Source of the DNA: Lepidodermella squamata | Taxonomy: Eukaryota > Gastrotricha | Reading direction: 5' to 3' | DNA length: 64,000 nucleotides | Assembly (NCBI GenBank): GCA_047495785.1 | Contig: JBLDXI010000054.1 | Location: 2,046,001-2,110,000 of the forward strand | Shown here: positions 31,074 to 44,112 of the stretch, in pieces | Layout: each line of letters begins with the position of its first letter | Numbering within the stretch: the first letter of the stretch is position 1 | Notes under the pieces: model-generated | The model's database searches: none | Seen by the model: only the letters and a program-made list of their open reading frames with translations | What the model was told of the DNA's origin: nothing | Program-made: the position numbers and the translations under genes

Positions 31074-34000
31074 AACAGCTATATAGGTCTCAACTTACGA
31101 CCGGAAGAAATAAAATCGGTAAATAAAGATGATGATGAAAAAATGCACCGTAATATTAATACAACTAGAGAAAAATAATTGTTGGTAAATATTATATTCA
31201 AGTAGTCAACAAGAAGACTAGATGAAGAAAACAAGTGCTGAATTCAATTATCGATAAAATCTAACCTTAGTATCGCTGGCTATAATAATAATATATTAAA
31301 TTTATTTTTCGAAAAAATAACGGATGGAATAGATAGATAGTTTTCCTGTGAGAAAACGAAGCAGGGTAAATCACTGCATGTTTGTACTACTGTTTTTATT
31401 TCATTTCTATCAATTTCGATGATGAGTGGGACCGGGCCGCGCAATGCCGCTAATGGAGCGCGCGCGCGCAATCATATTGAGCGAAAGACAAAAGTGCGGG
31501 TTAATCACTGCTGATTTTTTGACGATGATGACGAAAAATATTACATGCGCGACCTTAAAAATGATGACGGGTAGGAGTTTTGGCCGCTTAGACTCAAGAT
31601 TTTGTTATTATGATAATTTTTCGTCGTCGGCGGGTGGGAAGAAGCGAGCGCGTGCCTCGAGTTATTATCGCGACATAATAATGCCATTTGCATAGAAAAT
31701 CACGAAGCCAAAACGCCGGCTGTTGTGGCCAATTATGCCACCGAAGCGCGGCCTCGCGGGAGCTTTTTTGCCTTGTCGCGGCGGCGACTTGTTCGCTCGG
31801 TGCAAACTTGATGTTGTTATAACAATAATCGGTTGCGCGCTGTGATAGTCACCTATCTATCTATATACTTACTTATTACAGTGCGTGATCATTATTTTTA
31901 TTACTGAAGGGTGACACATGTTGCGCGCGTGCCACGCCTTATTTAGCGCGCAAAAAATATATTTTGTAACGTGCGGTCGAAAAAACACGTGTTTATAACC
32001 ACCAGCTAGCTATAGCTACTGTATAATATAGCCGGACATCCGACTAGCAATTATACTTGATTGATGATAGCTGAGATGAGACTAGGAGGAAAGTGACCGC
32101 TAAAATGATGTCCGGACTGAATAAAACTCAACGTGGCTGAATGATGACAGCTGAATTGCTTCACACCAAGAAGTAATGGTTTTGCTATAACTTAGCCACT
32201 GGCGAGCTAAGAAGAAACTTATAAGAAGGTACCTAGTCCTGAGATGGTTCCGAAAGTGAACCAATTCAGGGCATAAAATGCGCGGGCAACATTGAAAGTT
32301 GGATTTTGAGGCTGAAAATCAGAAAAAAACAATTTAACCTACTGTTATAGCAAGAAGATAGCGAAACAATTCTCCAGCAGCCTACTTTGAATTATCGAGA
32401 GAATTTTTTATCTTTTTTGATCAAAATTGGATTAATTTGATCAAAATTGGATTAATTTGATCAAAATTGGATTAATTTGATCAAAATTAAAATGAAAAAT
32501 AGCTTGAAACGATTAAACAGAATATTTTTACAAAAACTCATCCTCAAGGTCATAATTGACAAATTCAAATATTTACTGGGAATTCTCTAATTTTTTCTTG
32601 TGGATAAAACAAATTTGATCTCGCCAATATTGCCACTCGGTGTAAGGTTTTAAATTCATATAAGGACAGTCCTTGGAAAAATTGCGGATCTTCGATTGAT
32701 TTCTTGGATAATTAACAGTCATTTCCAATATTTTTTCTATAAATCGAAGGAATTCCTAATATCATCAAACAAAAAATGGATGGGAATAACTGCGAAAATT
32801 ACAGCTATTCATAAGAATATTTTTCGTGTTTTTACTATCGGATCCTAGTATTAGCCCAACGAACATCGTTGCTATTTATATAATATGAGTAGGGTAATAA
32901 ATTTTTGCGATAGCAGCCGAAACGGTGTGGTAAAACGTGGTCCCGCCGGTCGCCGGGCTGTAATAATTGCTTTTACGCTCGAGTGAATAGGTGGCGGGCG
33001 CTTCCTCTTTCGCTTAAAAGGGCGCCAGAGTGAATTTAATCACCAACACTCCAAGGCGCAATAATATCGCAGGCAGTTGTGGTATAATATAAAAACGCGA
33101 GCGCGTCTCGCATTATTAAGGCGGTTGGAAAAGGCGCGCGCGTGACACACAATATATAATCATTTTATTAACCCTCGATGCGCGCACGCGCACTTTTTAA
33201 TTGTCAATAAAAATATTACGCGCGCGCGCGCAACAAAAAACTGTTGACGTCAACAAAATCCTGCTGTTGTTGTGAAGAGACCGTATCGAGATCGGGAAGG
33301 AGCGGAAAAAGGGGGGTTATTTATATTTTTATACTACACCCCATATATATGCGATATTAAGACAGCGCCGGGCGCCGATGGTTGTTATCGTTGTTAATCA
33401 CAACAATTTAATACAAGTTTTATTATTGTTGCCGGGTCAAATCGAACAGGTAAAGGCCCGGCCTAATGAATGAGATAAACCCCGGCGGTGAAATGGGCGG
33501 TGTTCAAAATGAAATCAGGCGCTGATAAAAGGTACCTATAATATATTGTTGTGGTTGTTGTTGTTATTGTGTCTCTCTACAATATATAACATGGAAAAAT
33601 CTGATTATAATATATACATCATCAGGTAAATTCACCTGCGATTTCTGGGTCGAGAAATACAATTCATAAGACAGCGCAGCGAAACGTTGTAAATAAAACG
33701 CGGAATTACAGGTGCCTATTTATAGTAAATAATATAATGGCGATAAGATGCACGCTTGAATAAAACGCGCGTGCGTTTGCGGCTCGAGGCGCACGCGCGC
33801 GCTTCCGACGCGCTTCGATGGCTTTTCTGTTATCAATTAACAAAATAACAGACGCGCGCGCGCACGCACCTGACCTACTTATATAATATAGTGCGCGCCC
33901 GCAAAATCCACCTTAACTATAATCGCGAGCAATAATAAAGTGATTTATTTTATTTACTCGCACAGGTGGGCAAGCGCTTTCAAGAGCTCCGGTTCCAGCT

Positions 34001-37000
34001 GTTAATTTTTTCAGCATGCCTAACCGAACGATCGCCCCTAAAAGCAGGAGATGAAACGTAAAACGGTATAATAAAACCCGATCGGTTTTTTGAAACACGA
34101 TAGGTATATATGTTATAGTTGTAGTGCATACTGAAGGCTAACGCGTAGCAGCAGCAGCAGCAGCAGCAAAAAAAGCTATTTTTCATCGGAAAATAAACAG
34201 TGGCTATAAAAATAAGTGGCGAAAATTGATTGAAAAGAAAGGCGGCGGCGCGAAGTTGCGCACCTTTTTTGGTATCGGTGCGAATCAAGAAAGTTGGTTT
34301 TGTGTATTTACAACTCAAGTGCTTCCGCCAAGATTTAGACACGTGGGAGAATCTGAAATAATAAATCCTCAGCAACATATATAGGTGCTTGTTCTATGGC
34401 TTACAGCCATGTCGCATCAGATAATTCGGAAAAATAATTAAGGAGGATATTTTATTAATAAGTTTCTGCAAAAAAATAGAGACAAATTAAGTAAAAATTT
34501 TACAAATATTAAATAAGGCTGGATGGAATATTTACACGAAAAAATCGGGAATTTCGAATTTAAGGAGGATTTGTTTGGAAGATACGGCGAAAAAAGTAAG
34601 GAATATTAAGAAGGATTTTTTATGTACAAAAAACGAGAAAATAGTACATATTATCAGGTAGCTGGACTCTTATTATCTATAGCTTTCTGCTCCGAAGCTG
34701 TCAAGAGCGGAAACACAATATAACGCAGTCGCGCATCTGCTGGGATTTTTGCGTGCGCGCGCGCGTGCCACCAAAAATGTAGGTCATTAGCGCGCGCACA
34801 TTCAATTTGACATGTTTTTTCCGGCCCAACCCTCATTATTATATAACGCGCACACACTAGCAGAAACGCGCACAGTAGTAACGCGGGTAATTATCGCACG
34901 CATGTCGTATTAACAATAATAATTAATAATATCTCTAGCGTCGTTGCTATACAGTTGACCCACATCCGGCGCGCCACGCTCCGTTTCATTTTAGGCGATT
35001 TTCATCATCGATTGGCGCCAGACAAAACGGTATGCTCAGATATACAGCTATATTATATATAATACGTCTGCAGTCACCCACCTGTTGTAGGAAGTGGCAA
35101 GACTCGAGGATGGGCGGCACAATGGCGCCGGCCGGGGCCAAGTGACAAATAGACCACTTGGCTCGAGATATTTCATGCGGATTATTATTACTTGCCATTT
35201 TTATACCCCGCCCCGCGTTATCGTCGTGTTATTCCGACCCCACTACTACGACTCCCTTGTTGTGTTGGGTTGGCGCGAGTGTTTTACCGCGCGCGCATCC
35301 TCACAATAATAATAATACAGAGGCCGCAAATATCGCCGACAAGGTGAGCGCGTAAACATGCCTCTCGATGGCGACAAAATCCGCCCGCCAGACCGTAGTA
35401 ATATACAGCTCGTGCGCGTTTGTTATTGTATATTCGCCTCGGTATATTATATTCGCTTTTGGATATGGGAAAAGGCCGTACGAAAAGAAGCGAAAAGATG
35501 AACAATGGCTATATGCGATGTCATTATTATCTCACGACTTGAGCATCCTTATTTCCGGTGTGGCCGGCGCCTGTTGCAGACTTGAGCGGACGAAAAGCAG
35601 GACTCTGTGGCGGCAAAAACAGGCACAATGAGGAATCTTCATGTTCCATATTCTGCTTTTTTTTCCTATATAACGGAGAAACTCGAGCGAGATGAAAAAC
35701 ATTATGCCCGTACCTAAATAGATACCGTAACAAAGAGTAACTATAGACAAACCCTTTTCCTTTTCGAAGGTTGAATATCGGATTTTTTTCCGACATTCTG
35801 TAATTTGAAACAAATATGGGGGTGGCGATCCCTGTCTTTCCTAGAATTTATCAGAATTTTTTCTTTTTTTTTCGGCAAAAGAAAATGGGCAAATCGCATG
35901 TTGAAATTGCCCAAAAATTACTCGAATACATAAATTCAGTTTAAATTAGACGAATTTATAACCTTGATGGTATAAAAATTGATCGATGCTGAGGTCCAAG
36001 CCGGTTGATATCGGAAAAATCACTGATTTATAAATCGATTTATGGAAGCGATATCGGAAAAGTTGAACTTGTGATACGGATCATGGCATATGATTACAAA
36101 AAATTTGAGATTTTATCGAAGAAGTGAATCTTGGAATGCCATATTTTGGGGAGATCCAATGCTAATTAGGCTCAAAGTTGGTGCTGGATCCTGGAACCCT
36201 AAATTGAGGTTGTGCACGTGGCACAACCGTTAATTATTTGCCAAGCCCAAAGTATCCAAAAGGTTCTAGGTTACCCTGTCCGAAATCACCCGATCTAATC
36301 TTTCATTACTATCTCCTTATCACCTCAGGTATACACTGAACCCCGAATAGCATTTTTTCCAAGTTTTTCATTCGGCGGGAGAATCAAACTAATCGAAAAA
36401 ACCAACGATCGAATTAGTATATTAGCGGAATAATTCATTTTATAAAAATTTGCCGAATTCGGGATTTTCGGGTTTTTTCGGTAGTTCAAACTTGAAACCA
36501 TTGTCGGGTGAAATCCTATTTCTAAAATCGGTTCGTTAGAATGACAAAAATTAAGGTTCCCTATGGTCCAAATTGGAGTAAAATTTTGCTGTGAGCAAAA
36601 AATTGAATAATTTTACGCAATAATTACCTGAATAATTCTACAAATTGTCCATGTTTTTTCCTAACTGTGCGGCCTTAGGTAACTCATTTCGGCGAATTTA
36701 TTTATTTCAAGATTTATTGATGCATTTTTAGATCATTTCAGGTACAGGGTGACTCAATCCACCTTGATCAATCGCGATACTTATTTCTTTAATAGGGATC
36801 CCACGAGCAAGGCATTGACAATTGCCCTTTTTCACGTGATTACGGCCAAATAATGTTGGTCATTCCTGTCCTGTTCTGTCCTCTGTCCACATGCCTCCGT
36901 GTTTACCTTGGAGTATTTTCCTACTCGTGCTGTATCAACATCAACCGCAAGAAATACCGCGCATAACGTTATTTAGCATAATAACATGATACCCGCGCTT

Positions 37001-38735
37001 CGTCATGGTAAAATACTGGTCAAGACGAGTGGAAAAATGTTAATGAGAGGCGCCCGGCATGACGTTCACCAGCGAGCATCATCACAAAACAAAACGAGGA
37101 GCGCCGGCGGCCGGCGGCTTTTTGTGACTCGAGATGCCGCGCGTGTTTTTGCATATTTTCTGATATTGTAATAATATGACCACCTCGGTTTTATCATATG
37201 CGAACGGCGGGAACAAAGCCAACAAAGCCAACAAGGGTGAAGCGACCCGGCGGCGTAATTCAAGGACCTTGGAAAAAGACGGCCTGCTTTGTTCAGCGAT
37301 AAACACTTCAAAGTATTGTTATATAGGAGAAAAAACGGGCCGGGAAAACAAGGATAACAAAATAAATGTGATGGGGAAAACGTTACTTCTACTAGTAAAT
37401 TCGGAGGGAAAATGGGGAAAAACCCCAGAAAATTCTATTACTAAATTTAAAATTTAACGAAAACATTTCTCGGCCGATATTAGAATATCGTCGATCAGCG
37501 TACAACGAATAATAAGTTCCAGCTAAAAACCAGCTTCTGCCAGAAAAGCATCTGAAATTTGGAATAAATTTGTGGAAGGTGGCTGCTGATTTTTCAGCAA
37601 ATTTTGAGAATTTTCCGATTTTTTTCCGAAATTACAGCGTATCCCAGAAGTTGCACGACTACGTCCTGGGCTACAGATGACGAAGCGGCCGCTACGCCTA
37701 CTGGTCTCTAAGCGTAAATACCACAGCTATCCGATTAAATTCAAACTTAGCATTGGCTAAAAAATTGAAAAATTGAGGAAAATAAAGACCGCACTTGAAT
37801 AATCGCCGCACTTTTTGCCTCTTTTTCAAAAAATCAGGAAAATTAGTCGCCGCGGCCTTTATACTGCAGTTTACGGCATTTCATCTTTTATCCGCGATTT
37901 AAGCGAAGAAATAAAAAATTTACCGGACAAAACCCTGAAAATCCGATGGTAACTGGTTCGGTAATTTTCGGTATTTTACTCGGTCGGACCAAATTTCTTC
38001 GGACTTATTAATTCCATTAACAAGTGAAATACATGATGTTTTGAATTTTAATTTTTCTAAACATTTTCTGGCTTCGTCTCTCATATTTTAGAGCTTCTGA
38101 ACCCTATTCTGTGTACACATTTTCTTTGATTGCGTTACTTACGGGACACTCTATAAAACGGGTTTGCCTAACTGCTGGCTATCTTCGGAATTTATTCGGC
38201 TATAAGCCACAATCGACTTACCCGGGAAATCCGATGCTAATCCGCGGGAAATTCGATGATTTTCAATGATCTCCCATGATCTTGGAGAGGAATCAGGGAT
38301 CAGAATATTGCTAAGCGGAACCAAGTTTGCCGTAACGGAACCAAATTACGAAACTTGGCTCCAGAATAACGCAAGCTAATAAGAATTTCGTTTTCAAATT
38401 TGTTTAATCGTGCACGGTGATGATTATACTGAAAACGAAGCATAATTATATGGTAATTTATTTGAATATCCGATGAGGAATCACGAAATTCATGAAAATT
38501 TTGAAAATGTGGTTACGCTTCCGGTAACGTTTGGCTTGGCTTTCGTTACCTAAAAATACGCCTCTAATATTGCCTAAAAAATATTTTTATAATATCAATG
38601 ATCACGCTGAACATTTTATTTTTGGAAATTTGGAAATTTTTATTTTTTCGAAAAGATCAACAATTCACACGATATTTTACAGCGAAAAATCAATAATAAT
38701 AATTAAAAAAATGTATGAATTAATTATGATCGTTT
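31074..38735. other. Long gene-poor stretch rich in alternating CG runs
   Basis: Many short (GC)n runs occur, for example about 31458-31470, 33111-33145, 33219-33231, 33790-33803, 33852-33866 and 34753-34766, with CpG-rich words around them. Also present: a 20-bp tandem repeat (32419-32489), a (CAG)n run at about 34147-34168 and TTG-rich DNA near 33541. From 35.8 to 38.7 kb it becomes AT-rich, with copies of the AAAAATCACTGATTT repeat. Open frames of 60-130 codons exist on both strands, none with domain, signal peptide or splice support. Confidence 0.5.
32419..32489. repeat. Tandem repeat, 20-bp unit, about 3.5 copies
   Basis: TTGATCAAAATTGGATTAAT repeated with no mismatch in the first three copies. 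Each unit contains the palindrome TTGATCAA. Confidence 0.9.
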
Positions 38736-39281
38736 TCATTCTTCAACATTCGAATGGCTGCCGTTGCACGTGATGCCGCCGAGGGCGCCGCCGATGAGTG
38801 AAAACAGGACAATGTTACAGCACGAAGCCGCGCAAACCGACGCCCCAGCCGATATAACGCCCAGAAGGCCCAGCACGGCGAAAGGTCCGAAAAACGTACA
38901 ACCCAGCACAAGGCCAGCAACAGTCCCGACAATGATGCCCAACTGAGCGGGGCGTGAAATTCGCGGCTGGTTAGCTGTGGCCGTCACGGTCACGCTTGAT
39001 TGATCGGGTAGAAAAGCGGTGATTGGCAGGCCAGAGTCGCGGCGAATCGCGGCTGCGGTTGAGTTGGCGACGGCCTTTCGGCAAAACGGGCACTGTTGCT
39101 TGACGAAAAACCAGCGGGATAGGCAGATTGAGCATGCTGAATGGCCGCAGGGCAGCGTGGCCGGCGGTTGGGTGTCGTCGTAGCACAACTGGCATGAAGC
39201 TGGATGCTGGCTCGAGGCGGTTGGGGACGATGAACAGCTCGAATAGGTCGTCATAGGCTCGCTGATTTGTAAAACTTCCAT
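38736..39281 (-). CDS. RING-finger membrane protein (putative E3 ligase)
   Basis: 181 aa, single exon. C3HC4 RING at residues 30-67: C30-x2-C33, C45-x-H47-x2-C50-x2-C53, C64-x2-C67 (PCGHSACSICLSRW...CPFCR). After a linker, residues from about 112 to 172 form two or three hydrophobic, glycine-rich segments (GIIVGTVAGLVLG; AVLGLLGVISAGASVCA; IVLFSLIGGALGG), so the protein is probably membrane-anchored by its C-terminus with the RING facing the cytosol, like several small E3 ligases. The substrate is unknown. The start is the first ATG in the frame. Confidence 0.82.
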   Translation of the reverse strand: MEVLQISEPMTTYSSCSSSPTASSQHPASCQLCYDDTQPPATLPCGHSACSICLSRWFFVKQQCPFCRKAVANSTAAAIRRDSGLPITAFLPDQSSVTVTATANQPRISRPAQLGIIVGTVAGLVLGCTFFGPFAVLGLLGVISAGASVCAASCCNIVLFSLIGGALGGITCNGSHSNVEE

Positions 39282-40881
39282 TTTCGTTACAGTTTTAAAA
39301 TATTATTAATAAATTTGTGGGGAAATACTTTGTGGTAGTGCTAGTTATTCAGTTGATTTTCTCATGATTTTCCACGCAATAGAGCGTTATGCAACAATTA
39401 CAGGCGAAGTGAAAATTGTTGCGCAAGATTTTTTAGCAGGAAATTCGAGTCTTCCTAAAGACAAATAAGGTGGCCTTATAATATTTCTGCTTTTTTGCAA
39501 AGCAATTTGCCGAACTTCGTGAGAAAAAAATCAAGTTATTGAATTTTATTGAATCTACAAATTTGCCGCAAATCGAGGTCACAGCACTCATTTTTTCGAT
39601 TTTAGGTCGATTCTAGGAAGACTGATGTTATCGGAAAAATCACTGATTTGTAAACCCGATTCTTGAAATCGATATCGGCTCAAGTATAACTGGAAAACGC
39701 AAAATCCACCTTGTTGCATGATCGATCGGTTTTAGGAGTGATAATGAGAATTAACATTTTAATTGAAGCTGGGGGAACCTTTTTTGTCTAGCTCTGGAGA
39801 CTCAAAATTAGTGCTTGAACCCTAAAATTTGAGGGTGTTCACTTAGTGCGCCTATAACATTTTGCTGAATTGTCGTTAGCTGGAATATCGGTCTGAGTTA
39901 GGTAAGCTCCAAGCCTTTCAACCGCCATAAATTGCTTCATAAACTTCATAAACTTCAACACCAAATCGCGGCGTAATTTTTTGACCTATTTAGGTAATTC
40001 TATAATAATAATAATTTTATTTTTCCTCTTCGAGACTGAGCGTCGTGTACCGTTTCCGGTTTTGAAGAGGGCGAAGGCAGGCGAAGAATGATCCTCACCC
40101 ACCCCCACAGTCGAGGATTCTGCTTTTTGTATAGAATTCATAATTTTCAATTTTCAGGTAAAATTCTAGATTTGTTAAAACTTTTTGCGATTTTTTCTAT
40201 GAATTTTACCATATTTTTGGCGATCGAAAATATGTTTGCATAAAGTTGGCCAATCATCGAGTATAATTAGGTCGCCAATTTGCATACGGAATCTGAGCTC
40301 TCAATTTTTATTGGGTAAAATTTCGAAAAAACGGTGAACAAATGGTGCTTCATTTGAATGCCTGCAAAAACCTATCGTTAACTTTTCATATTTTTTGTTC
40401 GATTATTTTACGCTGTCCAAAATTATGCAGCCCTTCAGTGGAGGATGAGATTTTTGGTTGATTATTTGAGGTCATGGCTATTTTTTATTAAACTCGCCCT
40501 TTGTACTTTGGCAATCTTTTTAAGGTGGGCTTTTCAATTAGTTTTTTTCAATATTTACTCGACACTGCGGCGTGACCTTTTTCAAAGGGGTGACCTATGA
40601 TCTCAGCTACTTCATGTGCAACCTAAGAAATCGCGAACATTGCACCGAGTGAGCTAATAACTAATTGAAACAAAAAGCGCATTAATTGAAAAATAGAAGA
40701 TGAAAAACACTGTTTTCGTTCATTATTTTCAATTATCTCTCATGAAAGTAAACATAGGTAAATTGACGAAACTAATAGAAATGAGGTGCACAAACATTAA
40801 AAAAAATAATTGCGAAAAATTTCATTAAAAATGTCGATTTTTCGTTTTGAAATTGTTCATGAAAATGTCAATTATTATTGG
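39282..40881. other. Intergenic; dispersed repeat copy
   Basis: Near 39628 is a copy of the ATCGGAAAAATCACTGATTT repeat also seen near 36013. No gene is supported. Confidence 0.4.
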
Positions 40882-41631
40882 CTAGACGTGATGCGTCGCT
40901 GCGTGTTGGTGCGGCGGCGCGTTATTGCCTTGATTTTGCTGCTGCTGCGGCCCGCCGCCCATGTTGACCTCAACCAAGCGGAACGATTTCAACATGTCAC
41001 CGACACGCATCAACAGCCCGCCAATCATCATAAACCACGGCGCTAGCGTTTCCCTCAACATATTTAAAATGTTGTTAACAAGCGTCATATAGGGCTGTAG
41101 GATGTAGTTGAAGATCGAAACTAAAATCGGTTGTAACAAATGGCTGCCGACAATGGTTATCACGCCAACGATGATCGGTTGAATGAGGCCGCGGATGAAC
41201 AGTTTCAAAACCTCCGTAAAAATCGTAACAATCACGGCGAAGAAGAAGCGGAAAATGCTGAAAAATTCGAAAAGCCCGCGCTGGATCGCTCGCTCGAAAA
41301 TGTGAACCGCCCCGAGGACGACCGGCCGTGGGACTTCCCTCGGCTGTTGGAACCGCTTGCTAGGCGCCGGGGTTTTAAATTCGTACAACGACCGCGTTTG
41401 CCTGAATAATTCGTAGTAATTCTCGCCGGTATCAACGGATGAAACAAAGCCGAAATCCGGGTCTTCGCGTTGCTTTTTCGGCTTTTGCGCCTCGGGTTTT
41501 AGCGACGATACGTTCGATGAGTCGATCATTATTGTCGCGCTGTGGTTGCCGCTCGTTTCCGTTGACGTACTCGCTTGACTGCGCGCGTCTTCATCGCCAA
41601 TTTTAAGCTTAACGTCGTTGGAATACTGCAT
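40882..41631 (-). CDS. Unrecognised membrane-associated protein
   Basis: 249 aa, single exon. Residues 1-75 are polar with Ser/Thr-rich and charged parts. Residues from about 105 to 215 hold several long hydrophobic or amphipathic stretches (FFSIFRFFFAVIVTIFTEVLKLFI; GLIQPIIVGVITIVGSHLLQPILV; PWFMMIGGLLMRVG), consistent with membrane insertion or hairpins. The C-terminus is Gln/Asn/His-rich (QQQQNQGNN, HQHAATHHV). I do not know the family. TATA-type TATATATAAA on the minus strand at about 41698-41707, 67 bp upstream, supports this start. Confidence 0.75.
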   Translation of the reverse strand: MQYSNDVKLKIGDEDARSQASTSTETSGNHSATIMIDSSNVSSLKPEAQKPKKQREDPDFGFVSSVDTGENYYELFRQTRSLYEFKTPAPSKRFQQPREVPRPVVLGAVHIFERAIQRGLFEFFSIFRFFFAVIVTIFTEVLKLFIRGLIQPIIVGVITIVGSHLLQPILVSIFNYILQPYMTLVNNILNMLRETLAPWFMMIGGLLMRVGDMLKSFRLVEVNMGGGPQQQQNQGNNAPPHQHAATHHV

Positions 41632-41697
41632 TTTTCGTTAGAAAAAAACGTTGAGATGATGGATGTCAAGTTGTTGTAGCAGCTGTTTTCGGCCCTG

Positions 41698-41707
41698 GTT
41701 TATATAT
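41698..41707 (-). promoter_or_regulatory. TATA box for the 40882-41631 gene
   Basis: Minus-strand TATATATAAA, 67-76 bp before the ATG at 41631. The open frame running over it (41666-41944) is therefore unlikely to be coding. Confidence 0.55.
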
Positions 41708-42043
41708 ACTTGGCCAGACAAATTCCTGAGGTGCACGACGGCGAGGGGGCGAATGGAATGTTGCGAAATTAACCACCTGACTCGTCTTGTTTATTTTTTG
41801 TGCTGTGTTTGAGGCTGCGAAAGACGCGCTCGTATACGCAATCAAAAATAAAGCATACGCGGATAAAGTATAACGTGTGTTCAATTTTTTATTGCCAATT
41901 TTTTTTTCAAACAGGTATAAAAAACGTTTGAGGCTCTCGGCCACGTGAAAGTGACGTCAATTTGTGCGCGAATGGAATGTGGCTCTCGCTATTTTTAGCC
42001 GAATTGATTATCTAAAAAAATTGAAGACAAAATTGAAAAAAAT

Positions 42044-42382
42044 TTAATGACTTCGAACTAAGACATACTCGTGTCTTTTCGACCTCTGGCACATGAGGGC
42101 GATGCAGTAAAAATTGCCGCTAGAAGTAAACAAAAATTGTAAGAAATTAAATTGTGGAGATCTAATTATTTACCATGCGTAGGGTGGGCAAGAAAATTGG
42201 CATAAATCAGCTCGGCATCCGGGCGTGCAGGAATCGACGCTGTTCAAGCACCCGTTCGCGTCCACGTTTCGCCTTGAAAACGGGAAAAATTGCCGATTTT
42301 TCACTCCAAAAGCATAGCCGGGTAAAATCAGCGCCATCACCAGCAATACGACTTTCAACAATATTTTCGCCATATTTTTCAA
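42044..42382 (-). CDS. Secreted eight-cysteine peptide
   Basis: Exons 42382-42174 and 42119-42044 (54-bp intron, donor ATG/GTAAAT, acceptor TACTTCTAG); 94 aa from the first ATG, or 91 aa from the ATG at 42373. A signal peptide (ILLKVVLLVMALILPGYAFG) is followed by a short basic pro-part with SRR and a compact segment with eight cysteines. The splice matters: read straight through, exon 1 ends at a stop after PPYAW, while splicing turns that Trp codon into Cys and adds two more cysteines, giving an even number. The fold and target are unknown. Secreted disulfide-rich peptides include antimicrobial, venom-like and signalling types, and I cannot tell which. Confidence 0.65.
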
Positions 42383-42607
42383 GACAATTTGAAAACTTTC
42401 CGGTATTATTGTGAAATTTATTACTTCGCACTTAATTAATACTTTTTAATTAGGTGTGAATTTTATTGCAAATTTATGGGTCACCAGGTGAGATTATTAC
42501 ACAATATAATTATTGCTTCCATATATTTTGTCTATTTTATAGCGATTTTCAGCAGTGCCACGTCGACGCGTCTACAAATATGGAATTTTAAAAATTTCAG
42601 GTGATAA

Positions 42608-42901
42608 TTATAAGTTTTTCATACTTTTCAATTCTGGAAAATTCTTCCGCCTCGCCATTGGGTCGAATCCGATAACTCGCTTCTCAGTGTAGGCCTTAAC
42701 GCCTGCGTTCAGCTCAATTTTATCCTGAGCTGTGCTTGCGTTGTGCTGTAACAAAATAGAAATTATCACCTCATTATATTGCCTCGGTCATAATTTTACC
42801 TGAGGGTAATGGCGCCTTTGCGCCCTTGCGAAAAGATGCTCCTTCCGCATTGTTGTAGTCGTAGTATCCGCGCTTTCAATCGTCCGCTGATTTCCGGACA
42901 T
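42608..42901 (-). CDS. Small conserved-looking protein, 79 aa
   Basis: Exons 42901-42800 and 42745-42608; 54-bp phase-0 intron with good splice sites; 79 aa. Each exon is too short to stand out alone. The protein is basic and Thr-rich at first (ESADTTTTTMRKEHLFARAQ), with YTEKRVIGFDPMARRKNFPE in exon 2. No signal peptide or membrane segment. Family unknown. Called from matching frame, splice sites and a stop at the end of exon 2. Confidence 0.55.
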
Positions 42902-44112
42902 TTTTTTTATCGTAAATTTAATCAAAAATCTAAAAAATTGCCTCAAGGGTGACTAAAAATGATCACAAGTGAATATGGCCAAAAAACAACTCCCGCAGCG
43001 TAGAATTCGACCGCTGTTGCTAGGCAACAATGTCTTATCTTTTATTCACGCTGTTTTACAATATATCGATCAATCAATTTTTTCTACCCGATGCGCACTA
43101 TAATAATAATAGGCGCTCTGCTTTTTTTCGGTGAAAATTTCGATTGCGATTGCCTAGGGATTTGAAAAAGTTGCAGTTTATAATAAGAAAATAAATAAAC
43201 GGTAGAAAAAATAAAGCTCCTTGTGTCACCCAGGGAGTGCGTTTCGCGGTTGCCCAATTTCGACCGGAAACGGACGTGATATATCGGCAATTAATTTGAT
43301 TTCTCAACGTACATATAATATAGCTGTGTTCTGTGAACGGAAAAAAACACGAGTACTGGGCCTAGATAATAAGAGTGAACTTGAATAATCAGTTCGCTGA
43401 ATTTTTAATGCTATTTTAAATAATTGCTTTTCTGGCGGATACCAAATAAAAAGAATCCGCTGCTACTGGTCCGGCTATTATTTGGGACATTGGCTGAAGC
43501 CCGAAGCTCTGAGTAAGCGTTTTCATTGAATCCTAACAAATTTTCTAAATTGCCGAGCCAGAAACAAATTTATTCCAGCCAGACGGAATCAAGTAATATA
43601 ATTCTGCCTAAATTTGACTGAATTTATTGCTATTATAGCCAAATAATTTCCCGATGGCGATTGTAGCGAATTGCGGGACGTTCTGTATTTTAAGCCTAAT
43701 TGTTCTGTATTTTAGACCGGATTAGACTGGATGCGAACAAATAATTCGCCCAGAGATGAATTTTAAATAGTTTTGGACTTTAGCTTGTCTTTCCGCCTTA
43801 AGGCCTTATAGATTAATCAGGGTTAATCAGGAATTGAACCATTTATTCGAAAAATGGCATTTTTTAATAGTTCGCGTTTGCTGCACTGAAATTTTTCTCA
43901 GAAAGGTTCATAACTTGGAACCAAGAACCAGACTTAAAGCGCTAGAAATTTTTATTTAATATTTTTCTCAAATTCTGATTCTTCACGGGTCTTACATGAA
44001 CTTACCGCGGCTTCGAAGGTTCCATAATATTTCCTCAAAAAATATTGAGCTGGAATATTCACAGTTTTATATAGCAAAAAATTTGAAAAATTTCCAAACT
44101 CTGCCAACAATT
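42902..44112. other. Intergenic, nothing supported
   Basis: AT-rich DNA with several short frames on both strands and no motif. Confidence 0.4.

Noticed and set aside
32419-32489. CRISPR-like array
   Set aside because: The repeats are directly abutting with no spacers, in eukaryotic DNA; a plain tandem repeat.
41666-41944. 92-codon frame on the minus strand with a hydrophobic segment
   Set aside because: Runs over the TATA box of the gene starting at 41631 and has no independent support.
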